A DNA stretch of 64,000 bases from Eubacteriaceae bacterium ES3 (GTDB taxonomy: Bacteria > Bacillota > Clostridia > Eubacteriales > Eubacteriaceae): positions 552,680 to 616,679 of the forward strand of contig CP130741.1 of NCBI GenBank assembly GCA_030586155.1, written 5' to 3'. The number at the start of each line of letters is the position of its first letter. Position 1 is the stretch's first letter. A model generated the notes under the pieces. The model ran no database searches. It was given only the letters and a program-made list of their open reading frames with translations, and had not been told where the DNA came from. Of this stretch, positions 8,050-17,060 are shown in pieces. A program made the translations under genes and the position numbers.

Positions 8050-9255
8050 ATGAAAGATCTTAAGCATATCCACTTTTATACTTCTCTGCTGGAAGAGGCC
8101 AACAATGAACTGGTCAGAGAAGCAAAAAAGCAGGGTGGAATAGCTGTTGGCTACACTTGTTATTATATTCCAGAAGCACTTTTGAATGTGGGAAAAGCCT
8201 TCTCAGTAAGGCTTAGAGCGCCTAAAACAGGAAGTCTTGATATCTCCCAATACTATATGGGGAGCCTAAATTGCTCATTTGTCAGGGCCCTTCTTGAACG
8301 GGCCTTTGAAGGCGGCTATAACTTTTTGGACGGCTTTTTTTCCAGTGAAACCTGTCAGCAGATGAATAGACTTGTGGAAAATATTTATGAATTGAAACTG
8401 ATTGGCAATGAAAGTTTTTATCACTCTATTATTGATGCCCCTTTGAAAGTAAGCCCACATGGAACCAAGCATTACATTAATCAGATTAGAACCAGATTTT
8501 TAGAACCCCTGCGCGATCAGTTTGGGATTGATATTTCAGAAACAGCCATTCGTAAAGCAGTAGAAGAGCACAATCGGATGTGTGCTATTTTTGAGGAAAT
8601 CTCTGAAATGAAAAAAGCTGACAACCCGCGTATTACAGCGACAGAGTTTCATATTCTAAATCTGGTCTCCTATACTTGTCCGACCAGCCTGATTCTGCCT
8701 TATCTGGAAGAAACACTGGTTGAACTTAAAAAGAGAAAACCGGATGATAAAAAGAGTTACCGTGCCCGTGTCGTGGTTGTCGGTTCGGAGATGGATGATT
8801 ACGGCTTTACTGAGCTGATGGAGTACTGTGGCGCCTATGTGGTTGCTGATCGCTACTGCTTTGGATCCACTCCTGGACGTCAGCAGATTCCAGTCAGAGA
8901 AGACGAAGATATTGTTGAAGCGGTCTGTCGCTTTTATCTGGAAAGTAATCAGTGTCCCCGTTTTATGTCTCAGGAAAAAATTCAGGAACGTCGGAATGTG
9001 GTTAAAGGTCTGTATGAAGATTACAATGCGGACGGAATTATCTACGAGCAGATTAAATTCTGTGACTACTGGGGATATGAACGGGCTGTGGCCTCGCATG
9101 TGCTACATGAAGAAATGGGTGCGCCGACAGTCGCTCTGGACCGAGAGTATTCAGTTCAGGCATCCGGCCAGTTAAAGACAAGGGTTCAGGCTTTTGTCGA
9201 AAGTCTGGAAATCAAAAAAATTCAGAAAGAAAAAGAAGAGGGGGATAAGAAATGA
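8050..9255 (+). CDS. 2-hydroxyacyl-CoA dehydratase/benzoyl-CoA reductase-type FeS subunit (HgdB-like)
   Basis: A 401-aa protein of the HgdB/FldC/BadE superfamily, cytoplasmic, expected to bind an iron-sulfur cluster reduced by an ATP-driven activator. Conserved features include GYTCYYIPEALL (Cys37), NCSFVRALLE (Cys75), SETCQQMNR (Cys102), and later ADRYCFGSTPGR and KFCDYWGYE. Family members include dehydratases, benzoyl-CoA reductases and double-cubane proteins of unknown substrate. Sequence alone cannot say which applies here. Its last four bases overlap the start of the next gene (ATGA), so the two products are probably translationally coupled and form a complex. Confidence 0.85.
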   Translation: MKDLKHIHFYTSLLEEANNELVREAKKQGGIAVGYTCYYIPEALLNVGKAFSVRLRAPKTGSLDISQYYMGSLNCSFVRALLERAFEGGYNFLDGFFSSETCQQMNRLVENIYELKLIGNESFYHSIIDAPLKVSPHGTKHYINQIRTRFLEPLRDQFGIDISETAIRKAVEEHNRMCAIFEEISEMKKADNPRITATEFHILNLVSYTCPTSLILPYLEETLVELKKRKPDDKKSYRARVVVVGSEMDDYGFTELMEYCGAYVVADRYCFGSTPGRQQIPVREDEDIVEAVCRFYLESNQCPRFMSQEKIQERRNVVKGLYEDYNADGIIYEQIKFCDYWGYERAVASHVLHEEMGAPTVALDREYSVQASGQLKTRVQAFVESLEIKKIQKEKEEGDKK

Positions 9256-10979
9256 CAGTGACAAGCAATAATCTGAAGGATAACGCTAAACTTTTCGGTG
9301 AAGTTTTTTCGGAAGCGATCAAGATGGAAATAGCCGACTATGATCGTAAAGAGATTTTAAGTGCCTTAAAAACAAAGTTTGATCCCAATAAATTAAAACC
9401 ATTGCTGACCGGTCAGGTTTCGATTAAAGAAGCGGTAGATCAGTACCTGACCGGAAATGGCCTGCAGGATATCATTGAAGATAAAACTGGAATCTACAAG
9501 CACCGAGAGTGGCGGGGTCCGGTAGATACACTTTATGATTACGGAAAATGGCTGGAGTTGTGGGGAATTCTTGGAAAATGGCTGTTAAAGCACCCGGTTA
9601 CCAATGTTTCAGCCCTGCTGCGTTACCGCTGGATGGCCATCTACCTGACCACACCATCATTTTTTGACCATAATGTACCAGGTTTTAAAGGGACCATGCT
9701 TAGGGCAGGTCGGAATAACCTAAATACAATTGCCAGACTGCTGACGGCCAACATGGAAGAGCTTTTCGGTGCCGACCGGAATATCAATCCCGGTAATGAG
9801 AAGGCTAAAAAATATATTTGCATCGATGCTTATATGCCAAAACTGATTGTTGCCGGATTTGCGGAACATCAGGGGGTTTTACAGCATCTGGTGCCCCATT
9901 ACCTGCCTTCAATCATCGATCACCGATCTCCCGAACATTATCTGGATGTTACTGAGAGTTATGGTGTTCCGGCCGATGTCTGCGGTTTGCCATCAATGGA
10001 ATGTGGAGTAGCGATTGAAGACGACTTTCCAAATATCGGCTGTTGCTATATTTCCTCCAATATGCCCTGTGATGGCTCGATTATGTCAAGTACTATCCTG
10101 GATCGCCGTTTTAAGCTGCCTACCTATGTATTGAACACGCCAATGCGGCATACCCGTGAGGATACCCAGGAATATGCGGTAGAGGAGTTAAAAGAATGTA
10201 TCAAGTTCATGGAAGAACATACCGGCGAAACTTATAACTACCAACTTTTACGGGAAGCCTGTGAACGCTGGAATGAGCAGAATGCTCTGCGCCTGGAAAA
10301 ATGGGAAATGAACGCTACAGATAATCCGACACACTATGGGGCTTCCAACTGGATGTATCGGGTATTCACTTATCAGGACAGTAGCGGAAATCCGGTAGCC
10401 ATTAAAAATGACCGCAAGGTTAATAAGATTATGCGAAAAAGTCTGGGCAAGCCAAGAAAATATCCGATAAAACCCCGTCACCGGGCAATTGTCTGGAACA
10501 CCATTGCCAATATGTACAGTGCCTTGGATGAATGGATGCTAAACTGTTGGGGGATAGAAGCAGTTTTTCAGTTTATTGAAAATCAGGGACATCGACCGAT
10601 TGACACTTCTTCAGTCGATTCCATGCTGTCTGGAGTCGCGAAGGTTATACAGGAAGCAACCATGAGGGTTCACAGTAAAGGTGGCTATAACGCCTATACG
10701 GATGATCTTTGGGTGAAGGTGGAAGAATATAATTGCGACATGATTGTGATGTTTGACCAGATTTCCTGTAAGGGACCGGCAGCAGTTGCTGGTTTAGTCG
10801 AGGAAGAGGCCCGCAGAAGAGGTATTAAACTGGTCTGGCTCAAGCAGGATCTGGTTGATGCCCGAACCATTAGTCGTCGGGATATGCGGGATCAGATCAG
10901 CACCTATATGGAAGCGGTCATGAATGAAACCCCTCTTGATCCGACGCTTAGAGATTTTGATGACAGTATTAGCTGGTAA
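9252..10979 (+). CDS. 2-hydroxyacyl-CoA dehydratase-family protein, large subunit
   Basis: A 575-aa paralogous member of the HgdB-like superfamily, longer than the usual 380-430 aa dehydratase subunit because of an N-terminal extension of about 150 residues. Cysteines cluster in VCGLPSMEC (about residues 247-255), NIGCCYISSNMPC (about 264-276) and QISCKGPAA (about 508). The C-terminal DARTISRRDMRDQISTYMEA resembles the terminal helix of this family. It overlaps the preceding 401-aa subunit by four bases, suggesting a heteromer. No CoA-transferase, acyl-CoA dehydrogenase or other fermentation enzyme is nearby, so the substrate is unknown and a non-CoA substrate is possible. Confidence 0.8.
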   Translation: MTVTSNNLKDNAKLFGEVFSEAIKMEIADYDRKEILSALKTKFDPNKLKPLLTGQVSIKEAVDQYLTGNGLQDIIEDKTGIYKHREWRGPVDTLYDYGKWLELWGILGKWLLKHPVTNVSALLRYRWMAIYLTTPSFFDHNVPGFKGTMLRAGRNNLNTIARLLTANMEELFGADRNINPGNEKAKKYICIDAYMPKLIVAGFAEHQGVLQHLVPHYLPSIIDHRSPEHYLDVTESYGVPADVCGLPSMECGVAIEDDFPNIGCCYISSNMPCDGSIMSSTILDRRFKLPTYVLNTPMRHTREDTQEYAVEELKECIKFMEEHTGETYNYQLLREACERWNEQNALRLEKWEMNATDNPTHYGASNWMYRVFTYQDSSGNPVAIKNDRKVNKIMRKSLGKPRKYPIKPRHRAIVWNTIANMYSALDEWMLNCWGIEAVFQFIENQGHRPIDTSSVDSMLSGVAKVIQEATMRVHSKGGYNAYTDDLWVKVEEYNCDMIVMFDQISCKGPAAVAGLVEEEARRRGIKLVWLKQDLVDARTISRRDMRDQISTYMEAVMNETPLDPTLRDFDDSISW

Positions 10980-11011
10980 ATAAAAAAATAAAAAAGGATA
11001 GGTAAAGATAA

Positions 11012-11806
11012 ATGAGTAAATATTTTGGTGGATGTGATGTTGGATCAACCTACGGGAAATGTGTGATTATTAATGAAAAGGGTGATATTTGCGGACACGC
11101 GATTGTGCGCAGTAAAATCAATCCGGTCGAGACAGCAAATTTTGCCCTGACCGAGGCGATGGACGGAATTGATGATTTGAATAACGTTGAAGCCCTTTCT
11201 TACCTTGTTGGTACCGGCTATGGCCGTAACAAGGTGCCTTTTGCGGATGAAAACATTTCAGAGATTAGTTGTCATGCTATGGGCGTTCATGTGACCAATC
11301 CTGACGTAACCGGTATTATTGATGTTGGCGGCCAGGATGTTAAAGGGATTGCTGTTGATGAAGACGGAACCGTTAAAAATTTTGCCATGAATGATAAATG
11401 TGCCGCTGGTACCGGGAAATTCTACGAGGCTATGGCCCGAGCCTTTGAAATGAGTCTGGACGATTTCTCCAAGCTGTCTTTGACCGCTGAAAATGTCATT
11501 CCGATTACCGCCCAGTGCACAGTATTTGCTGAATCAGAGGTTATCTCCCTGGTTGGTGACGGAAAACCACGAGATGAGATTGCCGCAGGTTTGCAGATGT
11601 CGATTGCCAAACGTTGCTTTGTCATGGCAAAAAAAGCCGGCACCGACGGTCTGATTACAATGACTGGCGGATGTGCTAAAAACGATGGTCTGGTTCATGC
11701 CATTGAGCATGTATTAAAGCTTAAAATTGCAGATTTAAAAACTGATCCACAGTTGATGGGTGCTTTGGGCGCTGCCGAATATGCACGACAAAAAGGTTTG
11801 GCATAG
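11012..11806 (+). CDS. BadF/HgdC-family activator ATPase
   Basis: A 264-aa ASKHA-fold ATPase. GGCDVGSTYGK is the phosphate-1 loop, DVGGQDVKGI the phosphate-2 loop and TGGCAKNDG the adenosine motif. Cys130 (NDKCAAGTGKF) and Cys169 (TAQCTVFAESE) match the two Cys per subunit that hold a bridging [4Fe-4S] cluster in the HgdC dimer. Such activators use ATP hydrolysis to push a low-potential electron onto a dehydratase or reductase partner. The two preceding genes are the obvious partners. Corrinoid activators are a different family, so that role is less likely. The length is normal for HgdC. Confidence 0.92.
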   Translation: MSKYFGGCDVGSTYGKCVIINEKGDICGHAIVRSKINPVETANFALTEAMDGIDDLNNVEALSYLVGTGYGRNKVPFADENISEISCHAMGVHVTNPDVTGIIDVGGQDVKGIAVDEDGTVKNFAMNDKCAAGTGKFYEAMARAFEMSLDDFSKLSLTAENVIPITAQCTVFAESEVISLVGDGKPRDEIAAGLQMSIAKRCFVMAKKAGTDGLITMTGGCAKNDGLVHAIEHVLKLKIADLKTDPQLMGALGAAEYARQKGLA

Positions 11807-11817
11807 GAGGGTAAAAG

Positions 11818-11985
11818 ATGAGTAATTTTATAAATCTATTAACAATTACAGGAAAAGTCTTGGCCTGTTTCTTTGGGATTACCTTTATTATCTACTGGTT
11901 TAATCTCGATAGTAAACTTGTACATAAATTGTTCCCGGTTTTCAATGCATATTATGACCGCTTGCCTAGAGACAGAAGGCTGTAA
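11818..11985 (+). CDS. Small single-pass membrane peptide (55 aa)
   Basis: A short open frame with a very strong ribosome site (AGGAGGGTAAAAG then ATG). The product has one hydrophobic segment (about residues 6-26, ending FIIYWF) and a basic, aromatic C-terminal tail ending LPRDRRL. It sits 11 bp after the activator ATPase gene and 5 bp before the next gene, fully inside the operon. The spacing and ribosome site argue that it is real. It could tether the redox complex to the membrane or act as a regulator. I recognise no family. Confidence 0.7.
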   Translation: MSNFINLLTITGKVLACFFGITFIIYWFNLDSKLVHKLFPVFNAYYDRLPRDRRL

Positions 11986-11990
11986 AAGAA

Positions 11991-12701
11991 ATGGATATTT
12001 TCGATCAATATGCCGAAAAAATAGAAAATAGGCTGGGGATTGAGACATTACAGCGATTGGACAGGGAGCAGAAACTTTGGACAACAGCGGATAAGAATAC
12101 CTTCATCATGGAAAGGGATACCGCTTTGGAGCTGGGAGGATATCCCAAAGAAAGCCTGAATTTGATGGTTTCTTCACAAAATTTTGATTTCAAAAACCAG
12201 GGTGGGGTGTATCTTATCGGTGATCCGGCACTTTTATCTGGAAAAGCCAAACACCTTTCATTTGGTAAAATCGTCCTGATTAAAAGTAATGCAATTGAAA
12301 CTGAAGGGGTATATGATTATCTGAAGTCTTTGGAATTTTCGGATATTCGTTTGCACTTTACGGATGTGATGGTGCGGATGTCTTCCGAGAAGTTTTTTAC
12401 CAATCTGCGGATTGGTAAAAAAGCCATGAAAAATGGTTTTACCCTTGGGAGAATGGGGGCATCCATGTATCAAGGTTTTCTGGCCTTGCCGGAGGTTGAG
12501 GATGTCAAAATAATCATGATAGTGGGAGAGAGTCCTTTGTATAAAGAATTTCTGCCTATTGCTGAAAAGATTAAAGATGCCACTTCAGCACTCAATACGA
12601 TGTTTGATGGAATTAATCTGGATTGCCAGTCCTGTCAGCTCAGTGATATCTGTGATGAGGTTGAGGGGCTTAAAAAAATGCATCAATCTGTTAGTGCGTA
12701 A
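11991..12701 (+). CDS. Hypothetical protein with C-terminal CxxC(x5)C motif
   Basis: A 236-aa soluble protein, last gene of the sigma-54 operon. A mixed alpha/beta domain fills most of it (VYLIGDPALLSGK, KIVLIKSNAI, KIIMIVGESP look like strand-loop elements). The C-terminus has CQSCQLSDICDEVEGLKK, a three-Cys arrangement suitable for a metal or Fe-S centre, at about residues 213-230. I recognise no family with confidence; the Cys tail vaguely recalls subunits of CODH/ACS-type systems, which would fit the CooC-like ATPase at the head of the operon, but this is only an impression. It starts five bases after the small membrane peptide gene. Confidence 0.65.
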   Translation: MDIFDQYAEKIENRLGIETLQRLDREQKLWTTADKNTFIMERDTALELGGYPKESLNLMVSSQNFDFKNQGGVYLIGDPALLSGKAKHLSFGKIVLIKSNAIETEGVYDYLKSLEFSDIRLHFTDVMVRMSSEKFFTNLRIGKKAMKNGFTLGRMGASMYQGFLALPEVEDVKIIMIVGESPLYKEFLPIAEKIKDATSALNTMFDGINLDCQSCQLSDICDEVEGLKKMHQSVSA

Positions 12702-12704
12702 AGA

Positions 12705-12743
12705 AAAAAATCGGCAGGTCTACAGAGCCTGTCCGATTTTTTT
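12705..12743. terminator. Intrinsic terminator after the sigma-54 operon
   Basis: AAAAAATCGG-CAGG (from 12705) pairs with CCTG-t-CCGATTTTTTT (to 12743) with one bulged base and T and A tails on opposite sides. It may serve both the operon and the convergent helicase gene. Confidence 0.85.
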
Positions 12744-12782
12744 ATTGTTTTAAAAATTAGTCTTCAAGATTTGAAGGTGTTT

Positions 12783-15140
12783 TTAATCTTCTTGTCCTTG
12801 CCAGAAGGCATTGGAAAAATTTTTCACATCATCTGTCGTTGTAACGATTTGTTGGGGAAACCAGTCTTGGGGAAAGAGTTTCTGATAGCGGTTATGGGAA
12901 AAACGACTGTCGATCAGTAAGATTAGGCCTTGATCGGTTTCAGTTCTGATGACTCGACCGGCGGCCTGGAAAACTTTGTTCATCCCCGGATAGACATAGG
13001 CGTAGTCAAAACCTTGGTGGTTTTTCAGGTTAAAATAGTCTTTAATCAGATCGCGTTCGCTGCAGATTTGTGGAAGTCCCACACCGATAATTATTGAGCC
13101 GATTAGAGAATCGCCAGCAAGGTCAACGCCTTCAGAAAAAATACCACCCAGGACGCAAAAGCCGATCAGTTCAGATTCTGAATCGATTCTGAATTGGTTC
13201 AGAAAAATCTCGCGATCACCTTCAGTCATTTCCGCTTCCTGTTTTAAACAGTTATGCTCAGGAAAACGTGCAATAAAATTCTCATAAACCATATTCATAT
13301 ATTGGTAGGACGGAAAAAAAACAAGATAATGACCGGTTTTAGAAGAAACAGTGGCATCAATTAGAGCTGCTATATAGTTCTTTGTGTTCTCCCGTTCAGT
13401 ATACTTTGTTGAAATGTTGTTGGCAATCAGAAGAGCGCGCCTTTTTTTATTAAAAGGTGATGGAAAGAGCAGATGGTAGTTTTCTTCTTTACCCCCCAAT
13501 AACTCAGAGTAGTAAGAGAGTGGCGATAGGGTGGCAGAAAAGAAGAGGGTAGCCTCAGCTGTGTTTAAAGATTGGCTTAACAGCTTGGAAGGATCTAGGC
13601 AAAAGCGTTTAATTCTGGTATCATTGCCACTATTTTCGACATAAGTGATATATCGCTCATCTAAAAATTCTCCAGTTCTCAAATAAGCAAGGGCAAGGAA
13701 ATAAAAAGCTAAGAGCTCAGCATGGTAAGGATGGGATTCATTTTCTGTCAGCCATTCTTCGGCTGTCGAAATAAAATGATAGAGATGCCCTTCGAGTTCT
13801 TTAGGCTCTTCACTAAGAACAGACAGGGATTTGTTTTCGCTGTTCTTTTTTAAGTTGAGCATCAGACTGTTTAGGTTTTTTAATGATGAAAGAACTTTTT
13901 TATCTTCGCCTTTAAGCTGGCGCTTGAGATCCAGAATCATTTTTTTGCTGAGTTGGGCAGAAAACATTTCCCGGCCCCGATCCACCAGATTATGAGCTTC
14001 ATCAATTAGAAATACCGTGTTTTTACTATCCCCTAAAAAATGTTTTAAAGAAACCCGGGGGTCAAAGACATAATTATAATCGCAGATAATGACATCACAA
14101 AAGGCGGCTAAATCCAGTGAAAACTCAAAGGGACAGACCCGATGTTTTCGGGAAAAATCTTCAATAAGCCTCCGGGTGATCTGGTTATTGGAGTTGAGCA
14201 GATCATATAAGGCATCATTGACCCGATCGAAATGGCCTTTGGCGTAAGTGCAGTGCTCGGGGCTACAAATACGCGTTTCTAAAAAACAGATTTTATCCTT
14301 TGCTGTCAGGGTGATGCTTTTAAGGAGTAGTCCTTTATTAGCCATGGTGTTTAGTGATTCTTCTGCCACTTCCCTGACGATGGTTTTGGCGGTTAAATAG
14401 AAAATTCGCTCAGTTTGATGCTCTGCGATAGACTTTATGGCAGGAAATAGGGTTGAGATGGTTTTGCCGATGCCGGTAGGGGCCTGGATAAATGTTTTTT
14501 GTTTTTCGACGATGGTTTTATAAACTGAGATGGCCAGTTGGCGCTGTCCTTTGCGGTAGTTTGGATAAGGAAAGGACAGGTTTTTGATGGACTGATTGCG
14601 GGTAATTCGTGAACTTGTTTCAAGTTTAGCCCAATTAAGGTAGTGGTCGAGCAGGGTGTGAAAATAAGTTTTAAGATCTGATAAGAGGTATATTTCACGA
14701 AAGTGTTGGACAGTTTCGGTTTCCAGTTGAAAATAAGTTAGCTGCACACCGATTTGGGAAAGGTTATTTTGAGTCGCAAAGATAAAAGCGTAGATTTTTG
14801 CCTGTGCCCAATGAACAGTGTAGCCAGAAGCTGGCAGATCTTCCAGGGGACGGGTGGTCGATTTTATTTCATCGATAACGGGAAATTCGTCGTGATTGGT
14901 AAAAATACCATCGGCGCGCCCTTCAATTATAAAATTAAAGCTTTTATAGCTAAGCGAATATTTAAGAGGGACTTCTGCCAGGTAGTCACTTTCAGAATAA
15001 GATTTTTGCACTTTCTGATGAGCTTTTGTACCTTCCACAGCGCGTTGGCTTTTCATAAATTGTGAATCAATATCTCCGTGACGATGAAGAAACTCCACAA
15101 AGCTTCTGACTGATAACTTAATTTCTGTTAGATTATCCAT
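12783..15140 (-). CDS. DinG/Rad3-like ATP-dependent DNA helicase with N-terminal nuclease-like domain
   Basis: A 785-aa superfamily 2 helicase. An N-terminal PD-(D/E)xK-like segment (GRADG followed by DEIKST, about residues 75-100) precedes Walker A APTGIGKTIS and the DEAH box. Four Cys between them (CFLETRIC, EHC, VCPF) fit the XPD-type [4Fe-4S] domain. C-terminal motifs include FFPSYQYMN, GVDLAG and QAAGRVIRTETD. Such proteins unwind damaged or structured DNA 5'-3'. The start is the ATG at 15138-15140 with AAAGGA upstream; the longer in-frame start lies in the preceding gene's terminator. The DNA repair role is inferred from the family. Confidence 0.88.
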   Translation of the reverse strand: MDNLTEIKLSVRSFVEFLHRHGDIDSQFMKSQRAVEGTKAHQKVQKSYSESDYLAEVPLKYSLSYKSFNFIIEGRADGIFTNHDEFPVIDEIKSTTRPLEDLPASGYTVHWAQAKIYAFIFATQNNLSQIGVQLTYFQLETETVQHFREIYLLSDLKTYFHTLLDHYLNWAKLETSSRITRNQSIKNLSFPYPNYRKGQRQLAISVYKTIVEKQKTFIQAPTGIGKTISTLFPAIKSIAEHQTERIFYLTAKTIVREVAEESLNTMANKGLLLKSITLTAKDKICFLETRICSPEHCTYAKGHFDRVNDALYDLLNSNNQITRRLIEDFSRKHRVCPFEFSLDLAAFCDVIICDYNYVFDPRVSLKHFLGDSKNTVFLIDEAHNLVDRGREMFSAQLSKKMILDLKRQLKGEDKKVLSSLKNLNSLMLNLKKNSENKSLSVLSEEPKELEGHLYHFISTAEEWLTENESHPYHAELLAFYFLALAYLRTGEFLDERYITYVENSGNDTRIKRFCLDPSKLLSQSLNTAEATLFFSATLSPLSYYSELLGGKEENYHLLFPSPFNKKRRALLIANNISTKYTERENTKNYIAALIDATVSSKTGHYLVFFPSYQYMNMVYENFIARFPEHNCLKQEAEMTEGDREIFLNQFRIDSESELIGFCVLGGIFSEGVDLAGDSLIGSIIIGVGLPQICSERDLIKDYFNLKNHQGFDYAYVYPGMNKVFQAAGRVIRTETDQGLILLIDSRFSHNRYQKLFPQDWFPQQIVTTTDDVKNFSNAFWQGQED

Positions 15141-15174
15141 AAAAATTCCTTTTGTTTTTAGACCAATAAGAGAA

Positions 15175-15201
15175 AAAGGGTGCACATTTGTGCAGCCCTT
15201 T
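15175..15201 (-). terminator. Intrinsic terminator between DUF389 and helicase genes
   Basis: AAAGGG-TGCACA pairs with TGTGCA-g-CCCTTT, followed on the minus strand by five T. It overlaps the DUF389 stop codon and precedes the helicase start, so the helicase likely has its own promoter or depends on read-through. Confidence 0.75.
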
Positions 15202-16261
15202 AATTCTCTATGGTAATAATGTTTTTCGAGACGCCATCATCATTAATTTTGGAAAAATAACGGTATAAAATGTCGCGAATATCCTGGGATATACTTACTG
15301 TGTAGTCCTCCAGGCCGTAATCGTCTTTTTGGGAGATGATTGAGGCGAGTTCCTCGTCGGTGTAAGGGTCTCCCATCAAATCGATTTCCAGCGTTTTATT
15401 GGAGCGATTGATAATGGCACGGATAGTCGTCGTTGTTGAACTGTCCACCTCAGTATTGATGTAGTTTTCCACAACGGTTGTAACTACGGTATTTTGAAAT
15501 GTGTTATAGGCGGTATACAGGGTGGTTATCGTTGCCGGCAAAGCAATTAGAATGATACCGACAATAATGATTCTTTTAATAAAGATATTATAATTTTTAT
15601 AAACGCTAAGTTCTGGTCTGAGTTTCATAATTTTTACAATCAAAAAGGTAGCCAGAATGATAAAAAAAGCATTGATGGTAAATAGATATCCGGCGCCTAA
15701 AATAAAGTCGATCTTCTGGTTGGCAATCCCATAGCCAACGGTACACATAGGCGGCATTAAAGCGGTGGCAATAGCAACACCAGGGATAACATTTGACTTT
15801 TCCCGGCGGGTGGAGCCGATAATTCCAGCTGCGCCTCCAAAGAAAGCAATCAGCATATCAAAAAATGATGGGGAAGTTCTGGCGACTAGTTCGCTGGTCG
15901 CGGTATCCAGTGGTGAAAATAAAAAATAGATGCTGGAAGCGATCAGGGCGATAATCACCTGAAGGCCGAATTTAACAAAGGCATCGCGCAAAAGAAATCC
16001 ATCATAAATAGCGGCACTGTAGCCAATTGTAATGATAGGGTTCATCAGTGGCGAAATCAGCATAGCCCCAATAATAACGGCAGTGGAGTTTACGTTTAAT
16101 CCTACCGAGGCAACGATGATAGCACAAAACAAAATGATTAAGGGGGCACCATTAAGTCTAATTCCTGAAACTATAGAAGCATGGATTTCTTCAGTAGTTA
16201 ACTGATCATCATTTAAGTTGTCAATCAGCGAGTTAAACAAATTCAAAAAATATTCTTTCAT
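15200..16261 (-). CDS. DUF389 family membrane protein
   Basis: About 353 aa with a hydrophilic N-terminal segment, then several transmembrane helices (LIILFCAIIVASVGL, AVIIGAMLISPLMNPI, VIIALIASSIYFLF, AFFGGAAGIIG and others) and a soluble C-terminal domain. The conserved SPLMNPI and ATALMPPMCTVGYG motifs identify DUF389 (TIGR00341-like). The biochemical function of the family is unknown. The start is the ATG at 16259-16261, preceded by AGGAG; upstream codons in the same frame have no ribosome site. It is transcribed towards the helicase gene, with a terminator between them. Confidence 0.88.
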   Translation of the reverse strand: MKEYFLNLFNSLIDNLNDDQLTTEEIHASIVSGIRLNGAPLIILFCAIIVASVGLNVNSTAVIIGAMLISPLMNPIITIGYSAAIYDGFLLRDAFVKFGLQVIIALIASSIYFLFSPLDTATSELVARTSPSFFDMLIAFFGGAAGIIGSTRREKSNVIPGVAIATALMPPMCTVGYGIANQKIDFILGAGYLFTINAFFIILATFLIVKIMKLRPELSVYKNYNIFIKRIIIVGIILIALPATITTLYTAYNTFQNTVVTTVVENYINTEVDSSTTTTIRAIINRSNKTLEIDLMGDPYTDEELASIISQKDDYGLEDYTVSISQDIRDILYRYFSKINDDGVSKNIITIEN

Positions 16262-16416
16262 AAAATCTCCTGTAAAAATTTTTAAGTAAAATTTTGTATC
16301 ACGAACTGAAGAAAGGATTGTTTGCAGAAAGCTTATTGACATTAAGACTATTCAGTTGTGATTTATGAGTAATCTCCAAGATAGGAGCTTTTAATATGCT
16401 TAAAAATTTAAAAGAA

Positions 16417-16968
16417 TCAGGTAGATTCACCAATTTCTGCAATACATTCTTCCAGCCATCTGATATAAGTTTTTTCGCGCATGATAGCTCCTTTTAAAAC
16501 CAGGTAATCACAGAATTCCGGAGAAATTTTATTGTCTTGATGATGAAAACAGGGTTGGGATATCATCGTATTCTCTAGCTTTTCGACTTTTTCCTGACGT
16601 TGCGTGAGTTGAGAGTGAAAATGTCTCAAAATATCTTGGGCAGCAAGCGCTTCCATGAAGAATGCCTTAAGTCTAAAAATATCCTTTGGTGTTGGTTCGA
16701 GCGGATCGATTGTTGCCAGCCAGGAATAAAGGTCGCTGCGACCAGCCTCGGTGATAGAATAAAGTTTTTTCTCGAGTTTCTCTCCCTGCAGGACAACTTC
16801 GTAAGTGATGAGACCTTCTTTGGTCAGTTTTTTGAGTTCGGGATAAATTTGTGAATGGTTGGCATACCAGAAATTGACTAGATCTTTGTTAAAAACTTTC
16901 GATAAATCGTATCCGGTCATGGATTCCCGATTAATTAGACCAAGAATGGCATATTTAAGTGTTCGCAT
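16417..16968 (-). CDS. PadR family transcriptional regulator
   Basis: A 183-aa regulator with the N-terminal winged helix typical of PadR (LKYAILGLINRESMTGYDLS, then SQIYPELKKL) and a C-terminal virulence-activator-like helical domain (about residues 90-180). PadR proteins repress detoxification or efflux genes and release DNA on binding phenolics or drugs. It is divergent from the flavoenzyme gene at 17196, and the intergenic region holds a perfect palindrome with the ATGT-N8-ACAT spacing known for PadR-type LmrR. It very probably represses the flavoenzyme. The ribosome site is AGAGGA. Confidence 0.92.
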   Translation of the reverse strand: MRTLKYAILGLINRESMTGYDLSKVFNKDLVNFWYANHSQIYPELKKLTKEGLITYEVVLQGEKLEKKLYSITEAGRSDLYSWLATIDPLEPTPKDIFRLKAFFMEALAAQDILRHFHSQLTQRQEKVEKLENTMISQPCFHHQDNKISPEFCDYLVLKGAIMREKTYIRWLEECIAEIGEST

Positions 16969-17060
16969 AGTGTCCTCTCTGAGAATTGATTTTCAATCCT
17001 ATTTTACAACAAGTTAACACATTTGTCATGATTTTGTTAGAGTGATCTCTTTATTTGTCA

